Positions 62,457 through 64,000 of a stretch of DNA of 64,000 nucleotides are shown here, one piece after another. Positions within the stretch are counted from its first letter, which is position 1. Every line of letters starts with the position of its first letter. The notes below the pieces were generated by a model, which made no database searches, was not told where the DNA came from, and was given only the letters and a program-made list of their open reading frames with translations. Source of the stretch: Ornithodoros turicata (Eukaryota > Arthropoda > Arachnida > Ixodida > Argasidae); the NCBI RefSeq assembly GCF_037126465.1, contig NC_088202.1:131144123-131208122 (forward strand). The letters are read 5' to 3'. Position numbers and translations under genes: made by a program.

Positions 62457-64000
62457 TCATAATAGACTGATATTGATGTCAGATTCTAAATATGATCGGA
62501 GTACACGCTTGAACTGGGTCTGTGTACAATGGAGGTCCAAAAAACTTGAAAACTTATTCATAAAAAGTGCTATTACGTACGGCAAAGCCTGTTTACCGTG
62601 GTTTGTTCGAATCATCGGTACAATGCACTTCCTGCTTTCTCTTATATTATACGGCGAGATTCTCGTAGAAAAGTCTGTTTTTCCATCTTTTAACAACCTG
62701 TGAATATGAATTCCTAGTTTCAGAATGAACATGTGAGGTACAGTTAAAACACGCGCATTCGCAAAAAGTTCTGTGGAACTAGTCAAAAAGTCGGCATTGG
62801 TAATGAGTCGCACTGCCCTCCTTTGCAGTACATGCAATTTATGTAGATTCTCACGCGTCGTGTTACCCCAGATCAATAAGCAGTAATAAAGCTTTGAGTA
62901 TATGAGTGTGTAATAAATGTCCCTAATCAACCATCTTGGTAACAACATTCTAATGCGGCACAGAGCCCCAATTGATCTTGAAAGTTGTTGGGCCAAGTGG
63001 GTGACATGAGTGTTCCAGGACAAGTTTTCCTGGAACCAAACTCCTAAAAGCTTAGTCTCACTAACTTGCATAAGTTGCATAGAGTTGACGCGTAGCGAGA
63101 AAGTTTGGTCAAGTGTTTTGTTAATAGGCCTAAAGATCATGAATTTGGTCTTATTCGTATTCATTCTGAGCCGATTTACTGACAACCACATGGAGAGGTC
63201 CTCCAGATAGATATTTACAGTTGTGCAAAGTTCTGCCAAGTTACTATTAGCGAAAAATACGCTAGTGTCATCAGCATACAGGACGATATCCGGAGTATTT
63301 GGAATATTAACTATATCGTTTATATAGAGCAAAAATAACAGTGGACCAAGAATGGATCCCTGCGGTACACCATATTTGATTATCCGCCTGTTGGATTCGA
63401 TACCGTCTACTTTGACGTACTGAGCGCGTTGCGACAGATAACTTTTTATTAGGTCATGTGACGTACCACGTATTCCGTACAAATAACATTTTCGAAGCAA
63501 GATGTCATGCTGAACAGAATCAAAAGCTTTTTGTAAGTCTAGGAATAACCCTACAGTATACAGCTTATCTTCGATATTTTGCACAATCTTATCTCTGACC
63601 AAAATTAATGCGGCTTCAGATGACTTTCCTTTTTGAAATCCGAACTGGGCGTCTGATATGATATGGTGCTTCGAGAGGTACTTTGAGAGCCTATCATTGA
63701 TAACTCTTTCGATTACCTTTGAAAACAAGGGTAAGACAGAAATGGGGCGGTAATTGTTAAGATCATTTTCATTACCTCCTTTACTTATGATGGTAACTAA
63801 AGCAGTTTTTAATCGGTCTGGAAAAACTCCCGTTTCTAAGACACAGTTACAGATATAACAAAGCTTATCACTGATAAGAGGTATTATGTACTTAATAGGC
63901 AACGCCTTGATATTATCGACGCCACCAGCAGATGAATTATCTAGTGATCGCACTATGCTTTCAACTTCAGAAACTGTGACTGGAGATAAAAAGACAGAAC
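62457..64000 (-). CDS. LINE reverse transcriptase (ORF2), 5' end outside window
   Basis: The frame is open to the window edge (SPVTVSEVESIV precedes the conserved SAGGVDNI), so the GTG at 63953 is not a real start. Counting from there, the reverse transcriptase has NNYRPISVLPLFSKVIERV (66-84), FGFQKGKSSEAAL (104-116), motif A FLDLQKAFD (Asp139), GVPQGSILGPLLF (195-207), catalytic YADD (226-229), and LLGVWFQENLSWNTHV with YCLLIWGNT in the thumb and connection. No RNase H follows, as expected for CR1/L2/Jockey-type LINEs. The enzyme would copy its own RNA at nicked chromosomal DNA. It is distinct from copies Y and Z in sequence and 3' tail. Confidence 0.9.
   Translation of the reverse strand, partial: SVFLSPVTVSEVESIVRSLDNSSAGGVDNIKALPIKYIIPLISDKLCYICNCVLETGVFPDRLKTALVTIISKGGNENDLNNYRPISVLPLFSKVIERVINDRLSKYLSKHHIISDAQFGFQKGKSSEAALILVRDKIVQNIEDKLYTVGLFLDLQKAFDSVQHDILLRKCYLYGIRGTSHDLIKSYLSQRAQYVKVDGIESNRRIIKYGVPQGSILGPLLFLLYINDIVNIPNTPDIVLYADDTSVFFANSNLAELCTTVNIYLEDLSMWLSVNRLRMNTNKTKFMIFRPINKTLDQTFSLRVNSMQLMQVSETKLLGVWFQENLSWNTHVTHLAQQLSRSIGALCRIRMLLPRWLIRDIYYTLIYSKLYYCLLIWGNTTRENLHKLHVLQRRAVRLITNADFLTSSTELFANARVLTVPHMFILKLGIHIHRLLKDGKTDFSTRISPYNIRESRKCIVPMIRTNHGKQALPYVIALFMNKFSSFLDLHCTQTQFKRVLRSYLESDINISLL

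Larger units (their letters stand above)
62196..64000 (-). mobile_element. CR1/Jockey-group LINE X, continues past the window
   Basis: It has an RT-bearing ORF, an approximately 220-base 3' UTR (CCTCGTCAGGCTTTATGCC near its end) and a (TGAAATAAA)n tail. The 5' part, expected to hold the apurinic-type endonuclease and ORF1, lies beyond 64000. The frame is intact throughout the visible part, so the copy is young. Confidence 0.85.

Overview
The window looks like a transposon-dense, gene-poor stretch of an animal nuclear genome, most likely an arthropod and probably a tick or other chelicerate. The evidence is several superimposed families of RNase H-bearing LINEs, CR1/Jockey-group LINEs, tRNA-derived SINEs, mariner and pogo-type relics, many foldback MITEs and abundant microsatellites. 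There are no operons, ribosome binding sites or dense collinear ORFs. The tick assignment is inference from repeat style. I recognise no intact cellular protein gene. Nearly all short open frames are chance ORFs or pieces of mobile elements.

Layout. 1-9.6 kb: one candidate coding exon bounded by good splice signals (790-993), then foldback elements (1107-1314, 1417-1559, 5280-5598, 9366-9614), a SINE piece and a back-to-back pair of TGGGGCAAGATGAG-type elements. 10-21 kb: LINE 3' ends and RNase H or zinc-knuckle relics on both strands, a LINE fragment with a clean 12-bp target duplication (16058-16860), a SINE followed by a 60-nt hairpin, and an RNase H relic split by a ~740-bp insertion. 21-32 kb: a pogo-like element with a PIP-box-like C-terminus, a SINE, a LINE end with a 241-codon open frame, a poly-C-tailed LINE copy and a repeat carrying a THAP-like N-terminus. 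35-47.7 kb: a second copy of the THAP-bearing repeat, a 46-bp poly-C LINE insertion, SINEs with perfect target duplications, and a direct-repeat unit holding a textbook type-I hammerhead ribozyme (44339-44399) of the kind known from Penelope-like retroelements. 49.5-64 kb: a second SINE family, a TTAA-flanked Kolobok-like MITE, a LINE copy interrupted by a ~917-bp terminal-inverted-repeat element, a mariner relic, and a head-to-tail stack of three LINEs, two with long open reverse transcriptase frames. The last runs off the window edge.

Functionally the parts are parasitic. Autonomous LINEs (reverse transcriptase, RNase H) would supply the machinery for their own truncated copies and perhaps for the SINEs. 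The MITEs depend on transposases not encoded here. The most interesting observations are the hammerhead ribozyme, the LINE family whose inserted copies end in poly-C instead of poly-A, and the 917-bp element with an ambiguous 9-11 bp target duplication. Coordinates of element ends were read by eye and may be off by a few bases where no target duplication is cited.
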